54,051 nt of DNA from CAYOLL01 sp964404765 [NCBI: uncultured Gemmatimonadota bacterium] (GTDB lineage Bacteria; 4572-55): assembly GCA_964404765.1 (NCBI GenBank), contig CAYOLL010000022.1:1-54051 (forward strand). Reading direction: 5' to 3'. Position numbers and translations under genes: made by a program. The notes under the pieces were generated by a model. It searched no databases and was not told where the DNA came from. It saw nothing but the letters and a program-made list of their open reading frames with translations. Shown here in pieces: positions 9,097-17,862 of this stretch. Positions within the stretch are counted from its first letter, which is position 1, and each line of letters opens with the position of its first letter.

Positions 9097-9310
9097 GATT
9101 TTGCCGCTGTTGTTGGCGGAGCCGTTCGCCGGCTCGCTTTAATTCGTAAATCCCGGCCATCGTCCGCACAAATTGGTCCATCCGCTCAGCCGGGGTTAGA
9201 CGCAAGTTGTGACGAATCATGCCCATGTCCACATCTTTTTTGTACAACGCAATGATGGTGTCGATGCTGTTTATAGGCCGCAAAGCGTCGGTAAATTTGT
9301 CGTCGGTCAT
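9089..9310 (-). CDS. Small partner protein of the nucleotidyltransferase
   Basis: A 73-aa charged protein containing SIDTIIALYKKDVD, NLRLTPAERM and a basic helix ELKRAGERLRQQQR. The ATG at 9310 was chosen because it overlaps the upstream HEPN gene stop by 4 nt (ATGA); an in-frame upstream start at 9343 is less likely. It overlaps the nucleotidyltransferase gene by 8 nt. It resembles short proteins encoded just before this kind of nucleotidyltransferase. An antitoxin or adaptor role is inference only. Confidence 0.7.
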   Translation of the reverse strand: MTDDKFTDALRPINSIDTIIALYKKDVDMGMIRHNLRLTPAERMDQFVRTMAGIYELKRAGERLRQQQRQNHD

Positions 9311-9975
9311 AAAAAGCCCTTTATTCGCAAATAATTCTCGCATTCGTTGACGATCATTTCGGCATCGGCGATGTCCTGAGCGGCGTCTTCTTTGGCTATC
9401 TGAAACATGAGGTCGTACTCGCTTTTGAATCGTCGCTCAAACAAACGAGCGATGCACGGATCAAATTGCGCCGGAAAAACGCCCGTTTGGATGAATTCAC
9501 GGCAGAACGCGGCGATAATATCCTGATGTTTGGAAAAATGCAGCGCTTTTGAAAACAGAGTTGCCGACATGACATGAAATACCCCGTAATAAAGATCACG
9601 GCTTAAATCTTGCCAATGGCCGCTGTCATAAAGAAATAGCATATCGTTCAATTTTTGCCGGCCTTTGGCAATAAGCCGGGCAATGGCCTCTTTGGGCGTA
9701 GCCGATGGAAAAGAAGCCGGGTTTTGCGCACTGGCAGTGAACAGGATGATGCCTTCTTTCATGATGTTCAGCCCAATGGGAAACCCTTTTTCGTAGGCCC
9801 ATTCTTTTTCGTCCCAAAAGATGCACGTCATCAGTTGTTCGTACTTGTCCAGAATGTCGGTTCCAATCTCTCTCGCCATTTTTTCCAAACGCTCGTCTTG
9901 CCGATCCACCTCACGCACAGCGTCCGCAAACTCTTGCGCAATAGAATCAATGATATTTTGAGGATTTGAGACCAT
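9307..9975 (-). CDS. MNT-HEPN fusion lacking the MNT catalytic motif
   Basis: A 222-aa protein. Residues about 125-222 form a HEPN domain (DLYYGVFHVMSATLF, then HFSKHQDIIAAFCREF and a closing helix), the RNase-like half of many toxin-antitoxin pairs. Residues about 40-85 (CIFWDEKEWAYEKGFPIGLNIMKEGI) match the C-terminal half of an MNT nucleotidyltransferase. The GS...D-x-D segment that should precede it is not visible. The first residues look like the leading helix of such a domain. An internal deletion of the catalytic part is therefore likely, leaving a HEPN protein with a remnant MNT. The stop overlaps the next start (ATGA). Confidence 0.7.
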   Translation of the reverse strand: MVSNPQNIIDSIAQEFADAVREVDRQDERLEKMAREIGTDILDKYEQLMTCIFWDEKEWAYEKGFPIGLNIMKEGIILFTASAQNPASFPSATPKEAIARLIAKGRQKLNDMLFLYDSGHWQDLSRDLYYGVFHVMSATLFSKALHFSKHQDIIAAFCREFIQTGVFPAQFDPCIARLFERRFKSEYDLMFQIAKEDAAQDIADAEMIVNECENYLRIKGFL

Positions 9976-10011
9976 GTCAGACGCTTTCGCTAAAATCGAA
10001 CAGTGGCAAGA

Positions 10012-10266
10012 TCAAGTCGGCAGCGTCGGCAGCTTCTTCAACGCCGAGATGTAGCGTGTCGAATCAAAGGACTTGTTCATTTTCATCACGCTAATAACCT
10101 CGCCAGAGACCACCACGCCGATCAAATCGCGGGCTTCTTCATCAGAATAGCCGAGATGGACCAGCCGATCATAAGTTTCGTGCGATTCCGGCGGTCGTTT
10201 AGAACGTATTTGGGCGTCCACAATCTCCAGAATCACTTCCTTCTGTAAAAGATACGTTGACATCAT
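10012..10266 (-). CDS. Conserved small hypothetical protein
   Basis: An 84-aa soluble protein that begins MMSTYLLQKEVILEIVDAQI and contains ETYDRLVHLGYSDEEARDLIG. I do not assign it to a named family, although the pattern feels conserved. The start at 10266 is set by GGGGGGATTTT immediately upstream on the minus strand; a longer frame from 10293 ignores this site. It is one of the accessory genes in the MoxR-DUF58 island, 36 nt before the HEPN gene. Confidence 0.65.
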   Translation of the reverse strand: MMSTYLLQKEVILEIVDAQIRSKRPPESHETYDRLVHLGYSDEEARDLIGVVVSGEVISVMKMNKSFDSTRYISALKKLPTLPT

Positions 10267-10333
10267 AAAATCCCCCCGGATTGATGTCGGCAAATTGAGC
10301 GCATCCGCAACGTTACGTCTTGGATGCGCTTGT

Positions 10334-11044
10334 TTATTTAAATGGCGCTAACTCCTTTTTAATTTGCGCGTATAATTCTTTTGTCCAGGCCGGAACAGCC
10401 ATCAAATCCGTAACGGGCTCCCTTTGCCGCAGGTCATTGGGCGCGATGATCACGCCGATATTTTTGATACCCGTCCGCTGCGCCAGTGTAAACAGCTCTT
10501 CGATGGCCGGATCGCCAAGGGCAATGCAGCCGATAGACACGTCCTTGCCGTGAATAAAGATCTCGCCGCCCAGATATTTTCGGGCGTCGTCCTTGCCGCG
10601 GGCTTTGTCAAAGGCGTTGGGATAGTTGATTTTCATGGATAAGTGGAAGCGGCTGTTCGGATTCAGATACGCGATATTGTAGATGCCTTCGGGCACTTGC
10701 TCGTCGCCCTGTCGCAGTTTGGGGCCGGCAGCGCCGCTGGCCGCGAGCATCGGATAGGTATAAATATAGCGCCAGTTTTCATTGACGCCCCGCGCCCATA
10801 CTTCTAATTTTTTCTCATCCTTTAGACCGATGAGCGTGACGGCCTGAGGCGGATAAGCGACGCCGGTTTTTTCAAAATGCGGCTTCAATCTTTCCTCCGC
10901 CGCCGGGCCGTAACGCTTGACGACATCGTCAACCGTGCGCGGTTTCTCGGCCATGGCGCTGGTCGGCAACAGGTGGCGGCTCAGGCGTAAAATCAGAAGC
11001 AGGCTCATACCGCCAATGATGAGCCATTGTATTTTTTTCGACAT
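10334..11044 (-). CDS. L,D-transpeptidase (YkuD) family protein
   Basis: A 236-aa exported or membrane-anchored enzyme that probably makes or edits peptidoglycan 3-3 cross-links or attaches proteins to peptidoglycan. An N-terminal hydrophobic stretch (residues 7-20) is a signal or anchor. The catalytic signature IFIHGKDVSIGCIALGD gives the His, Ser and nucleophile Cys of the YkuD fold. It has no repeat domains. It sits among toxin-like genes between MoxR and DUF58 and looks like passenger cargo rather than part of that system. Gaps to both neighbours are short (13 and 67 nt). Confidence 0.88.
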   Translation of the reverse strand: MSKKIQWLIIGGMSLLLILRLSRHLLPTSAMAEKPRTVDDVVKRYGPAAEERLKPHFEKTGVAYPPQAVTLIGLKDEKKLEVWARGVNENWRYIYTYPMLAASGAAGPKLRQGDEQVPEGIYNIAYLNPNSRFHLSMKINYPNAFDKARGKDDARKYLGGEIFIHGKDVSIGCIALGDPAIEELFTLAQRTGIKNIGVIIAPNDLRQREPVTDLMAVPAWTKELYAQIKKELAPFK

Positions 11045-11057
11045 TGCCTGCCTTGGT

Positions 11058-11327
11058 TTAGATGGTTTCCAGGTCGTCCGATTTTATGAGTGCGGACGCG
11101 GCTAAACGGTTTTGCTGACGAACATGTTGAAACCATCGGTCACGATTGGTAATAAGCCGTTCATAAGCTTGTCCCGGGGTGATGCCGTATAATTCGGCCA
11201 TGCTTTGTAAAATTTCGTCTAACCGCTCTTCCGCCACGCGATGACGTTCTTCCGGCGTCAGTTTTTGAAACGCCCGCAACATGTCTAAGCGGTCTTGCTC
11301 GCGGATGGTCAGTTTTCGCTCAATCAT
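11058..11327 (-). CDS. Small helical hypothetical protein
   Basis: An 89-aa, highly charged, probably all-helical protein containing KLTPEERHRVAEERLDEIL and a basic C-terminal part. No family is recognised. It lies 13 nt from both the DUF29 gene upstream and the transpeptidase downstream, so it is almost certainly co-transcribed. Spacing and strand support a real gene. Confidence 0.6.
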   Translation of the reverse strand: MIERKLTIREQDRLDMLRAFQKLTPEERHRVAEERLDEILQSMAELYGITPGQAYERLITNRDRWFQHVRQQNRLAASALIKSDDLETI

Positions 11328-11340
11328 ATTAAAAACTCCA

Positions 11341-11760
11341 TCACAAGCTGTAATGATCGGTAAAGAGTTCGGCTGCCGAAAGCGATGAAATTGCGGCAGT
11401 CTGATTCATTTCACTTTCCGCCAGGCGCTTGGCTTTGGGAAAAAGCGCAATCAACAAACCGGCCAGCGATGGCATTAGACCCGGCTCGAATTCCAGCAAT
11501 TCTTCAATTTCAATCCGGGCGTTTTCGATGGTTGCAATCCAGCTTGAGCTGCGTTTATCGGGTTCGGTTTTCCATTTGATGACGTGGGCCATCAAGCGTA
11601 TTAATTGGCTGCGCAAGGCGCGTTTATCGGCTCGTCCCAAGGATTCTATCAGCTCCTCAATTCCGGTGAAAGCCTCGGCCACATTCCCATCCGCCAGCTT
11701 TTCGCGAACGGCAGTTGCGGTTTGATAATGCGACGTTGCGGCTAAGTCTTGCCAATTCAT
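11341..11760 (-). CDS. DUF29 family protein
   Basis: A 139-aa protein of the DUF29 family, common in cyanobacteria and other multicellular or stress-prone bacteria and of unknown function. The core pattern is IEELIESLGRADKRALRSQLIRLMAHVIKWKTEP followed by RSSSWIATIENARIEIEELLE. The start at 11760 follows AAGGAGCCAACG; the longer open frame to 11874 is not needed. It is one of three DUF29 sequences in this window, the others at 26471-26785 (fragment) and 27688-28119. All three sit in clusters of small accessory genes. Confidence 0.85.
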   Translation of the reverse strand: MNWQDLAATSHYQTATAVREKLADGNVAEAFTGIEELIESLGRADKRALRSQLIRLMAHVIKWKTEPDKRSSSWIATIENARIEIEELLEFEPGLMPSLAGLLIALFPKAKRLAESEMNQTAAISSLSAAELFTDHYSL

Positions 11761-11821
11761 CGTTGGCTCCTTTCGACAAATATTACCCGGATCCGCCGGA
11801 TTGTCTTGCTTTTTTGAGCGA

Positions 11822-12226
11822 TTACCTTTCGGCATCTTTCGGGTACAACCGGTTGTCAATTTCACGTAAAACATCGCTTAAATCCGGCGGGCGGCTTGGC
11901 AGTACTTTATCGCTAACATGCTTATGATGTGGAAACGTCTCAATTTCCGGATGATGTGGTGAATTGTCATAACGGAAAATAAGTTCGCCCTTCGCATCTT
12001 GATAATGATAAACATAGCGCGATTTAAGCAGCGCAAGGTGTTCGGTAATTAGCTTTTCAACGACTTGCAGTTCCGAGCCATCGTAAAAGCGAAGGCTACA
12101 GAAGAATTCGCTCGTTTGTCCGGTCTTGTCAGATCGATCCGTAACCTCAAGACCCGTGACTTCAACAACCTGCCGGGATAATATCGTGCTATGCAAGCGG
12201 GCGATGTATTGGTGAAATTGCGTCAT
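11822..12226 (-). CDS. TumE-like toxin (DUF6516)
   Basis: A 134-aa protein matching the DUF6516/TumE toxin pattern: YVYHYQDAKGELIFRYDNSPHHPEIETFPHHKHV, with two closely spaced His pairs. The family is annotated as the toxin half of TumE-TumA modules. The start overlaps the stop of the upstream gene by 4 nt (ATGA), the usual arrangement for a toxin-antitoxin pair. The mechanism has not been read from the sequence. Confidence 0.75.
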   Translation of the reverse strand: MTQFHQYIARLHSTILSRQVVEVTGLEVTDRSDKTGQTSEFFCSLRFYDGSELQVVEKLITEHLALLKSRYVYHYQDAKGELIFRYDNSPHHPEIETFPHHKHVSDKVLPSRPPDLSDVLREIDNRLYPKDAER

Positions 12227-12540
12227 TTCGCCGCTACCGGAATAGCAAAACGAGATACAAGTAGAAATAAAGAGTCCAAGTCTTTTTTGATCTCTAAAAA
12301 AATTTCATACTTGTTAGCCCAGCGAACGTAATCTACCCGATCATCCATCTCGCCCTTTTCAAAACGGACAAAAAACTCCGATGAACTCATTTGATAAGTA
12401 GACTCAAACCGGGTTAAATCCCGAATGATGCGAATAAAGTCATCCAGCGGGGATGTTTGATCCAGGGCTGATCGCAAGGCTGCGATGAGCGCATCGGTTG
12501 TTGTGGGCATTGATTGGTGTGTAAATGAAACAAAAGCCAT
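12223..12540 (-). CDS. Candidate antitoxin partner of the TumE-like toxin
   Basis: A 105-aa protein with an acidic-aromatic C-terminal half (SSEFFVRFEKGEMDDRVDYVRWANKYEIFLEIKKDL), typical of the short proteins encoded before DUF6516 toxins. The start is well supported by GAGGAGGTAAGAG before ATG. That ribosome site lies in the lower copy of a short direct repeat flanking a palindromic element at 12569-12668. In this copy an extra GAG extends the Shine-Dalgarno match. The antitoxin role is inferred from gene order. Confidence 0.65.
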   Translation of the reverse strand: MAFVSFTHQSMPTTTDALIAALRSALDQTSPLDDFIRIIRDLTRFESTYQMSSSEFFVRFEKGEMDDRVDYVRWANKYEIFLEIKKDLDSLFLLVSRFAIPVAAK

Positions 12541-12568
12541 CTCTTACCTCCTCATCAAAGCATTTGCT

Positions 12569-12668
12569 CAAAAAGCGTGGGTAACCTTGCGAAGGCTTTA
12601 CTGCAAAACTTGTGAAATCGTGCACTGAAGCCTTCGCAAGGTTAGGTTTACCACCACTTTTTAAGCAA
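12569..12668. repeat. Palindromic element P1 (intergenic copy)
   Basis: About 100 bp built on AACCTTGCGAAGGCTT and its complement AAGCCTTCGCAAGGTT, with outer arms CAAAAAGCGTGGGTAA / TTTACCACCACTTTTT. It is bracketed by direct repeats TTACCTC(CTC)ATCAAAG... at 12544-12568 and 12669-12690 (25 and 22 nt). The same core occurs at 50390-50450, 50480-50540 and, degenerate, around 23090-23340. Confidence 0.85.
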
Positions 12669-12693
12669 TTACCTCATCAAAGCATTCGCTGCA

Positions 12694-13683
12694 TTACGGC
12701 ACTTCCACCCGATTCAACACCTTGCGCACCAAATCTTCGGCGCTCACTTCTTCGGCTTCGGCTTCATAGGTGGGGATGATGCGATGGCGCAGCACATCCA
12801 GACCGATGGCCCGCACGTCTTCCGGGGTGACGTAGCCGCGCCGGCGCAGAAAGGCATGGGCCCGCGACGCTTCGGCCAGTGAGATCGAGGCGCGCGGCGA
12901 TGCGCCAAACTGAATCAAGTTCGCGATATCGTCCAACTTATATGCCTTTGGATCGCGGGTGGCGAAGACGATATCGACAATGTAATTCTCGATCTTCTCG
13001 TCCATGTAGACTTCGCGCACCAGCTCGCGCGCTTTGACAATATCTTTGGGCGTGACAACCGGCTTGATCTCTTCCAGCTTGCCCTGACTGACCATGCGCA
13101 TAATCTTTAGCTCGTCCTCACGCGTCGGATAAGTCACGTTGATTTTGAGCATGAACCGGTCAACTTGCGCTTCCGGCAATGGATACGTGCCTTCCTGTTC
13201 GATGGGGTTTTGCGTGGCCAGCACCAGAAACGGCTCATCCAGCTTGAAGGTATTTTCGCCGATGGTGACTTGCTTTTCCTGCATCGCTTCCAGCAAGGCA
13301 CTCTGCACTTTGGCCGGGGCGCGGTTGATTTCGTCCGCCAAGATAACATTGGCAAAGAGCGGCCCCTTTTTCGTTTTAAAATCGCCGCTCTTTTGGTCGT
13401 AAATCAGCGTGCCGATCAAATCCGCCGGCAGCAAATCCGGCGTAAACTGAATACGCTGAAACTTGGCGTTGATCGTGCTGGCCAGCGTCTTGACCGTCAG
13501 CGTTTTAGCCAGACCGGGCACACCTTCCAGCAGGACGTGGCCGTTGCATAGCAGGCCGATGAGCAGCCGCTCGACCATGTACTTTTGGCCGACAATATTC
13601 TTGTTGACTTCGACCATAATCTTGTCGATAAAAGCGCTTTCCTGTTGAATCTTCTCGTTAATTGCTTGAATATCTGCGTGCAT
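12694..13683 (-). CDS. MoxR family AAA+ ATPase
   Basis: A 329-aa ATPase thought to act as a chaperone for maturation or assembly of partner complexes. Walker A is GVPGLAKT (about residue 54), Walker B ILADEINRAP, and sensor 1/arginine region ATQNPIEQEGTYPLPEAQVDRF. Length and order are typical. The expected partner, a DUF58 protein, is present on the same strand but 5 kb downstream. The intervening genes form the accessory island. The stop is followed by the P1 palindrome before the next gene. Confidence 0.95.
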   Translation of the reverse strand: MHADIQAINEKIQQESAFIDKIMVEVNKNIVGQKYMVERLLIGLLCNGHVLLEGVPGLAKTLTVKTLASTINAKFQRIQFTPDLLPADLIGTLIYDQKSGDFKTKKGPLFANVILADEINRAPAKVQSALLEAMQEKQVTIGENTFKLDEPFLVLATQNPIEQEGTYPLPEAQVDRFMLKINVTYPTREDELKIMRMVSQGKLEEIKPVVTPKDIVKARELVREVYMDEKIENYIVDIVFATRDPKAYKLDDIANLIQFGASPRASISLAEASRAHAFLRRRGYVTPEDVRAIGLDVLRHRIIPTYEAEAEEVSAEDLVRKVLNRVEVP

Positions 13684-13910
13684 AGCTCGAGAACTCCTCT
13701 GTGTGAGACCATTTTAATGACATCGTTAAAATACTAACCTATTGGTGTGAATAGGGTTAAATAAATTTTAAGCCGTTTTTAATGCAAATTTCAAAATCGA
13801 ACTAAAATACGTAACATACTTATTTTCAAGCAGTTGCGTATAAATTTTAAGCGTGTTGCTTTTATGTGAAAATTGTAAATTTTGAACCTAATACTAAGCT
13901 ATATATAGTG

Positions 13911-14774
13911 TTAAGTTTTACTTTCCGTTTTAGTTTTCTGGCTTAGTTTTCCGGTACCTCGCGCCAATTTTTCCCCTTCCGCTTCTACGCGACGCTTAAT
14001 TTTTTGAATATCTTCAGCGGGCGGCAGTTCTTCCGGCTTAATTCCTGCGTCATTCAAAGCATTACGGATGATTTTGTTGCTGCTGACGTGCTCTTTGGAA
14101 ATATCCGGTTCTCCATATAAATCGGCTTTTTTGATGTTAAAATTCGTCATTTCGGTCGCAAAATCTTTTGCCTTGATGGTTATGGTTGGTAGAAAGTCTG
14201 CCAATGGCCGGTTTTGTGGCGCTTTTAAGCGGCGTTTCATAGCCTGCGTTCCCATATTAAAAAGTGCTTCGTCGCCTTTACTGCGAATGCGGCCAAATCC
14301 ATCATTATCGACACCACGTTCATATGCGAGTTGAGACAATTCCTTTTCCGACAACGTAAGTTTGTAGCGAGCGCGTAGTCGTTCAAATTCGCCAATGCGC
14401 TCCTCCATTAACTCTTGCTTACGGGTCTGAATTGCAAAGTATGTCATCGCAAAAGCGATTTCGTCTTTATTGGGGTCGCCGTTCTGTGCGGTTAAATAGC
14501 AGGCATAGCGGGTCAACGCCACATCGTCAATTTCGCGTTCGCCATCCGATCCGATTTTGACCTTTCGGGTAGCGGCAACAAAATGATCTGTCACATTTTG
14601 GGCCGAATTTTGACAGGCGATTTTTGCTTTTTCAATGACTTTGCAAAAATTTTGCCAACTGCTGTAGCCCAGCAAAGTTTGGAGGTCACGACCAAACCAA
14701 ATTTCCAATCCATCGGCCTGATGAGCAGCTTCTTCAAAATTCTTGGTCAATTGTCGAATGATTTCGGCTTCCAT
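13911..14774 (-). CDS. dinD: DNA damage-inducible protein D (DinD-like)
   Basis: A 287-aa protein with an N-terminal BRO-N-type DNA-binding domain (WFGRDLQTLLGYSSWQNFCKVIEKAK) and the DinD-specific middle and C-terminal parts (VALTRYACYLTAQNGDPNKDEIAFAMTYFAIQTRKQE; DISKEHVSSNKIIRNAL). In E. coli DinD is SOS-induced and inhibits RecA filaments. It stands alone, with about 227 nt to MoxR downstream and over 400 nt of AT-rich sequence upstream, so it may be a separate import. I did not find a convincing LexA box by eye. Confidence 0.9.
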   Translation of the reverse strand: MEAEIIRQLTKNFEEAAHQADGLEIWFGRDLQTLLGYSSWQNFCKVIEKAKIACQNSAQNVTDHFVAATRKVKIGSDGEREIDDVALTRYACYLTAQNGDPNKDEIAFAMTYFAIQTRKQELMEERIGEFERLRARYKLTLSEKELSQLAYERGVDNDGFGRIRSKGDEALFNMGTQAMKRRLKAPQNRPLADFLPTITIKAKDFATEMTNFNIKKADLYGEPDISKEHVSSNKIIRNALNDAGIKPEELPPAEDIQKIKRRVEAEGEKLARGTGKLSQKTKTESKT

Positions 14775-15217
14775 TTAAGCTTCTCAATCCTTAAACTTAC
14801 GGTTATTGTTTTTTGGAGTACAACTGTAAACCAACCCCTATCATCATTATCCTTTCCGGCTCATTTACAAAATAATCTTCAAAATAACTCCCCAATAAAT
14901 TTAACCTTCACAAGGTTTCCTATATCCATAATAATATACATCCGAATTGCTCAAGTCAGGTCAAAATTTACGCACTTTCAGACTAAAAGTTTCCTTGAAG
15001 ACATTAAAACGCCCGTCAGGTTGCTAATCTGTGCTTTTACGCAGCATCAAAATTGCCTTTAGAAGTATCGCCAAAGTTAGCTAAATTTTTCACAAGGCTT
15101 GTGCCAAATTGTGAAAAACAGTTTGACTTACGCTAATGAATGTATAAATTAGATGTCCCAAAAAATGAGAACTTACTTTTCACATTTTACAACTTAAATC
15201 GAAAGGGGTACATTAGA
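14775..15217. other. Intergenic region between dinD and hppA
   Basis: AT-rich and without a supported gene. It should carry the divergent promoters of dinD (minus) and hppA (plus), but no clear boxes, hairpins or RNA genes were identified. A + strand open frame at 14583-15062 mostly overlaps dinD and is rejected. Confidence 0.5.
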
Positions 15218-17686
15218 ATGCTATTTTTTCCTCAGACTGCGGCAGCTGTGCATCCAAAAACAGCCGGCCGCGTCACTTTGATGATCATGATGCTCATGCT
15301 TTTGACGGTCTGCGTTGCGCCGTGTTTTGCGCAGGATAGCGCCGTACCGCAGCATCAAGGCGGCGAGGCCAATCTGGTTTTGCCGGATTTAGATCAGGCG
15401 CAGTTTTTGGGCGTGGGCGGCAGGACGCTGCTTATGGGCGGGTTGTTGGTCAGCTTTATCGGATTGCTGTTTGGTTTGATGATTTCCAAACAGCTTGATA
15501 AAATGCCGGTTCATCGCTCCATGCTGGAGGTATCCGACCTCATTTACGAAACCTGCAAAACCTACCTGATTCAACAAGGCAAGTTTTTGCTGATTCTCGA
15601 AATCTTCATTGCCACAATTATCGCTTTTTACTTTGGCGTTTTGCAACATTTTAGTTTCATGAAAGTTGCCATTATTTTGACCTTCAGTCTAATCGGCATC
15701 GGCGGCAGCTATGGTGTGGCCTGGTTTGGCATTCGTGTTAACACTTATGCGAATTCGCGCACGGCCTTCGCCAGTCTAAAGGGCAAACCTTATCCTCTGC
15801 ATGACATTCCTCTCAAAGCGGGTATGAGCATCGGCATGATGCTGATCAGCGTCGAACTTTTCATCATGCTGTGCATTTTGCTGTTTATTCCGGGTGATTA
15901 TGCCGGAGCGTGCTTCATTGGCTTCGCTATTGGCGAGTCCTTGGGCGCGGCGGCTTTGCGGATTGCCGGCGGTATTTTCACTAAAATCGCCGACATCGGC
16001 TCCGACCTGATGAAAATTGTCTTTAACATCAAAGAAGACGACGCCCGCAACCCCGGCGTGATTGCCGACTGCACCGGTGATAATGCCGGCGACTCGGTTG
16101 GGCCCAGCGCCGACGGCTTCGAGACCTACGGTGTGACCGGCGTGGCGCTCATCACCTTTATCCTGTTGGCCGTGTCGGAGCCAATTGTGCAAGTCCAACT
16201 GCTGGTGTGGATTTTTGCCATGCGCGTGATGATGATTATCGCCAGCGGGTTTTCCTATCTGGCCAACAGCGCTATCAGCCGTGGCCGCTATGCCGGTGTT
16301 GACAAAATGAATTTCGAAGCGCCACTGACCATGCTGGTCTGGCTGACTTCTATTGTTTCAGTGGCGATGACTTATGTGATGTCCTATTTGCTGATTCATG
16401 ATTTGGGTGACGGGACGCTGTGGTGGAAGCTTTCCACTGTCATTACCTGCGGCACATTGGCCGGGGCGATTATCCCGGAAATGGTCAAAATCTTTACCTC
16501 GACCGAATCCAAACATGTGCGCGAAGTCGTGACATCTTCTCGTGAAGGCGGCGCGTCGCTCAATATTTTGTCCGGTTTGGTAGCCGGCAACTTCAGCGCC
16601 TACTGGCTGGGTCTGGTCATGGTGGCGCTGATGTCGGTGGCCTACTGGATCAGTGGTATGGGCTTGGGCAGTTTAATGGTTGCTGCGCCTGTATTTGCTT
16701 TCGGGCTGGTGGCTTTCGGCTTTTTGGGCATGGGTCCGGTGACGATTGCTGTTGACTCCTACGGCCCGGTTACTGACAATGCCCAATCGGTTTTTGAACT
16801 GTCAGTCATCGAACAAATCCCCAACATCAAGCAAGAATTGAAAAGAGACTTCGGCTTCGATGTGGACTTTGGCAAGGCCAAGCATTATCTGGAGGAAAAC
16901 GACGGGGCCGGCAATACGTTTAAGGCCACTGCCAAGCCGGTGTTGATTGGCACAGCGGTGGTCGGCGCAACGACCATGATTTTTTCGATTATCGTCGCGC
17001 TCACACACGGCTTGACCGAAAACATAGACAAGTTGTCCATGCTGCATCCGCCGTTTTTGCTGGGCTTAATTAGCGGCGGGGCCATGATTTACTGGTTCAC
17101 CGGCGCGTCGATTCAGGCCGTGACCACCGGCGCCTATCGCGCTGTTGAGTTCATCAAAGCCAACATCAAACTGGAAGGTGTTGAAAAAGCGTCTGTCGAA
17201 GACAGCAAAAAAGTGGTGGAGATCTGCACCCAGTACGCCCAAAAAGGTATGTTTAACATCTTCTTAGCGGTATTTTTTGCGACATTGGCTTTTGCCTTTA
17301 TCGAGCCCTACTTTTTTATCGGCTATCTGGTATCAATCGCCTTGTTTGGGCTGTATCAGGCGCTTTTTATGGCCAACGCCGGCGGAGCCTGGGATAATGC
17401 CAAAAAGGTCGTCGAAGTCGAACTAAAAGAAAAAGGCACACCGCTACATGCCGCCACAGTTGTCGGCGACACTGTGGGCGATCCGTTCAAAGACACGTCA
17501 TCAGTGGCCATGAATCCGGTCATTAAATTTACGACGCTGTTCGGTCTTTTGGCTGTCGAATTGGCCGTCAGCCTGACCGCAGAGCAAGGCCCTGCGCTAA
17601 GCACGGCTTTAGCCGCGGTCTTTTTTGTCATTTCGATGGCGTTTGTGTGGCGCTCGTTTTATGGGATGCGCATTAAGAGTGAATAA
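15218..17686 (+). CDS. hppA: Membrane-bound proton-translocating pyrophosphatase
   Basis: Hydrolyses pyrophosphate to pump ions across the membrane. The 822-aa chain has about 16 membrane segments. The substrate-binding signature is EDDARNPGVIADCTGDNAGDSVGPSADGFETYG. The segment GNTFKATAK carries Lys where K+-dependent enzymes have Ala, which points to the K+-independent H+-pumping class. The C-terminal DTVGDPFKDTSSVAMNPVIKF is also typical. The start at 15218 follows GAAAGGGG; a longer frame from 15140 is less likely. The first 39 residues contain a cleavable-looking signal ending in PCFAQ, an extra N-terminal feature not seen in all relatives. A terminator follows at 17726. Confidence 0.95.
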   Translation: MLFFPQTAAAVHPKTAGRVTLMIMMLMLLTVCVAPCFAQDSAVPQHQGGEANLVLPDLDQAQFLGVGGRTLLMGGLLVSFIGLLFGLMISKQLDKMPVHRSMLEVSDLIYETCKTYLIQQGKFLLILEIFIATIIAFYFGVLQHFSFMKVAIILTFSLIGIGGSYGVAWFGIRVNTYANSRTAFASLKGKPYPLHDIPLKAGMSIGMMLISVELFIMLCILLFIPGDYAGACFIGFAIGESLGAAALRIAGGIFTKIADIGSDLMKIVFNIKEDDARNPGVIADCTGDNAGDSVGPSADGFETYGVTGVALITFILLAVSEPIVQVQLLVWIFAMRVMMIIASGFSYLANSAISRGRYAGVDKMNFEAPLTMLVWLTSIVSVAMTYVMSYLLIHDLGDGTLWWKLSTVITCGTLAGAIIPEMVKIFTSTESKHVREVVTSSREGGASLNILSGLVAGNFSAYWLGLVMVALMSVAYWISGMGLGSLMVAAPVFAFGLVAFGFLGMGPVTIAVDSYGPVTDNAQSVFELSVIEQIPNIKQELKRDFGFDVDFGKAKHYLEENDGAGNTFKATAKPVLIGTAVVGATTMIFSIIVALTHGLTENIDKLSMLHPPFLLGLISGGAMIYWFTGASIQAVTTGAYRAVEFIKANIKLEGVEKASVEDSKKVVEICTQYAQKGMFNIFLAVFFATLAFAFIEPYFFIGYLVSIALFGLYQALFMANAGGAWDNAKKVVEVELKEKGTPLHAATVVGDTVGDPFKDTSSVAMNPVIKFTTLFGLLAVELAVSLTAEQGPALSTALAAVFFVISMAFVWRSFYGMRIKSE

Positions 17687-17725
17687 ATTCTCAATTTATT
17701 TTTGACTTTTGGCTTAAAGATTGAC

Positions 17726-17769
17726 AATCCCCGTCGACATTTATTTCTAATAAATTGACGACGGGGATT
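17726..17769 (+). terminator. Terminator after hppA
   Basis: Long hairpin AATCCCCGTCGACATTTATT / AATAAATTGACGACGGGGATT with one small bulge and a 3-nt loop, followed by TTATTTTT. Confidence 0.85.
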
Positions 17770-17862
17770 TTATTTTTACCAAAAATCTATCTTGACTTAT
17801 TTATCCGAAATGGTTTAATTTGAAATTGTGGATTGAGTGCAAATTAATTATAGGAGCCCCAC

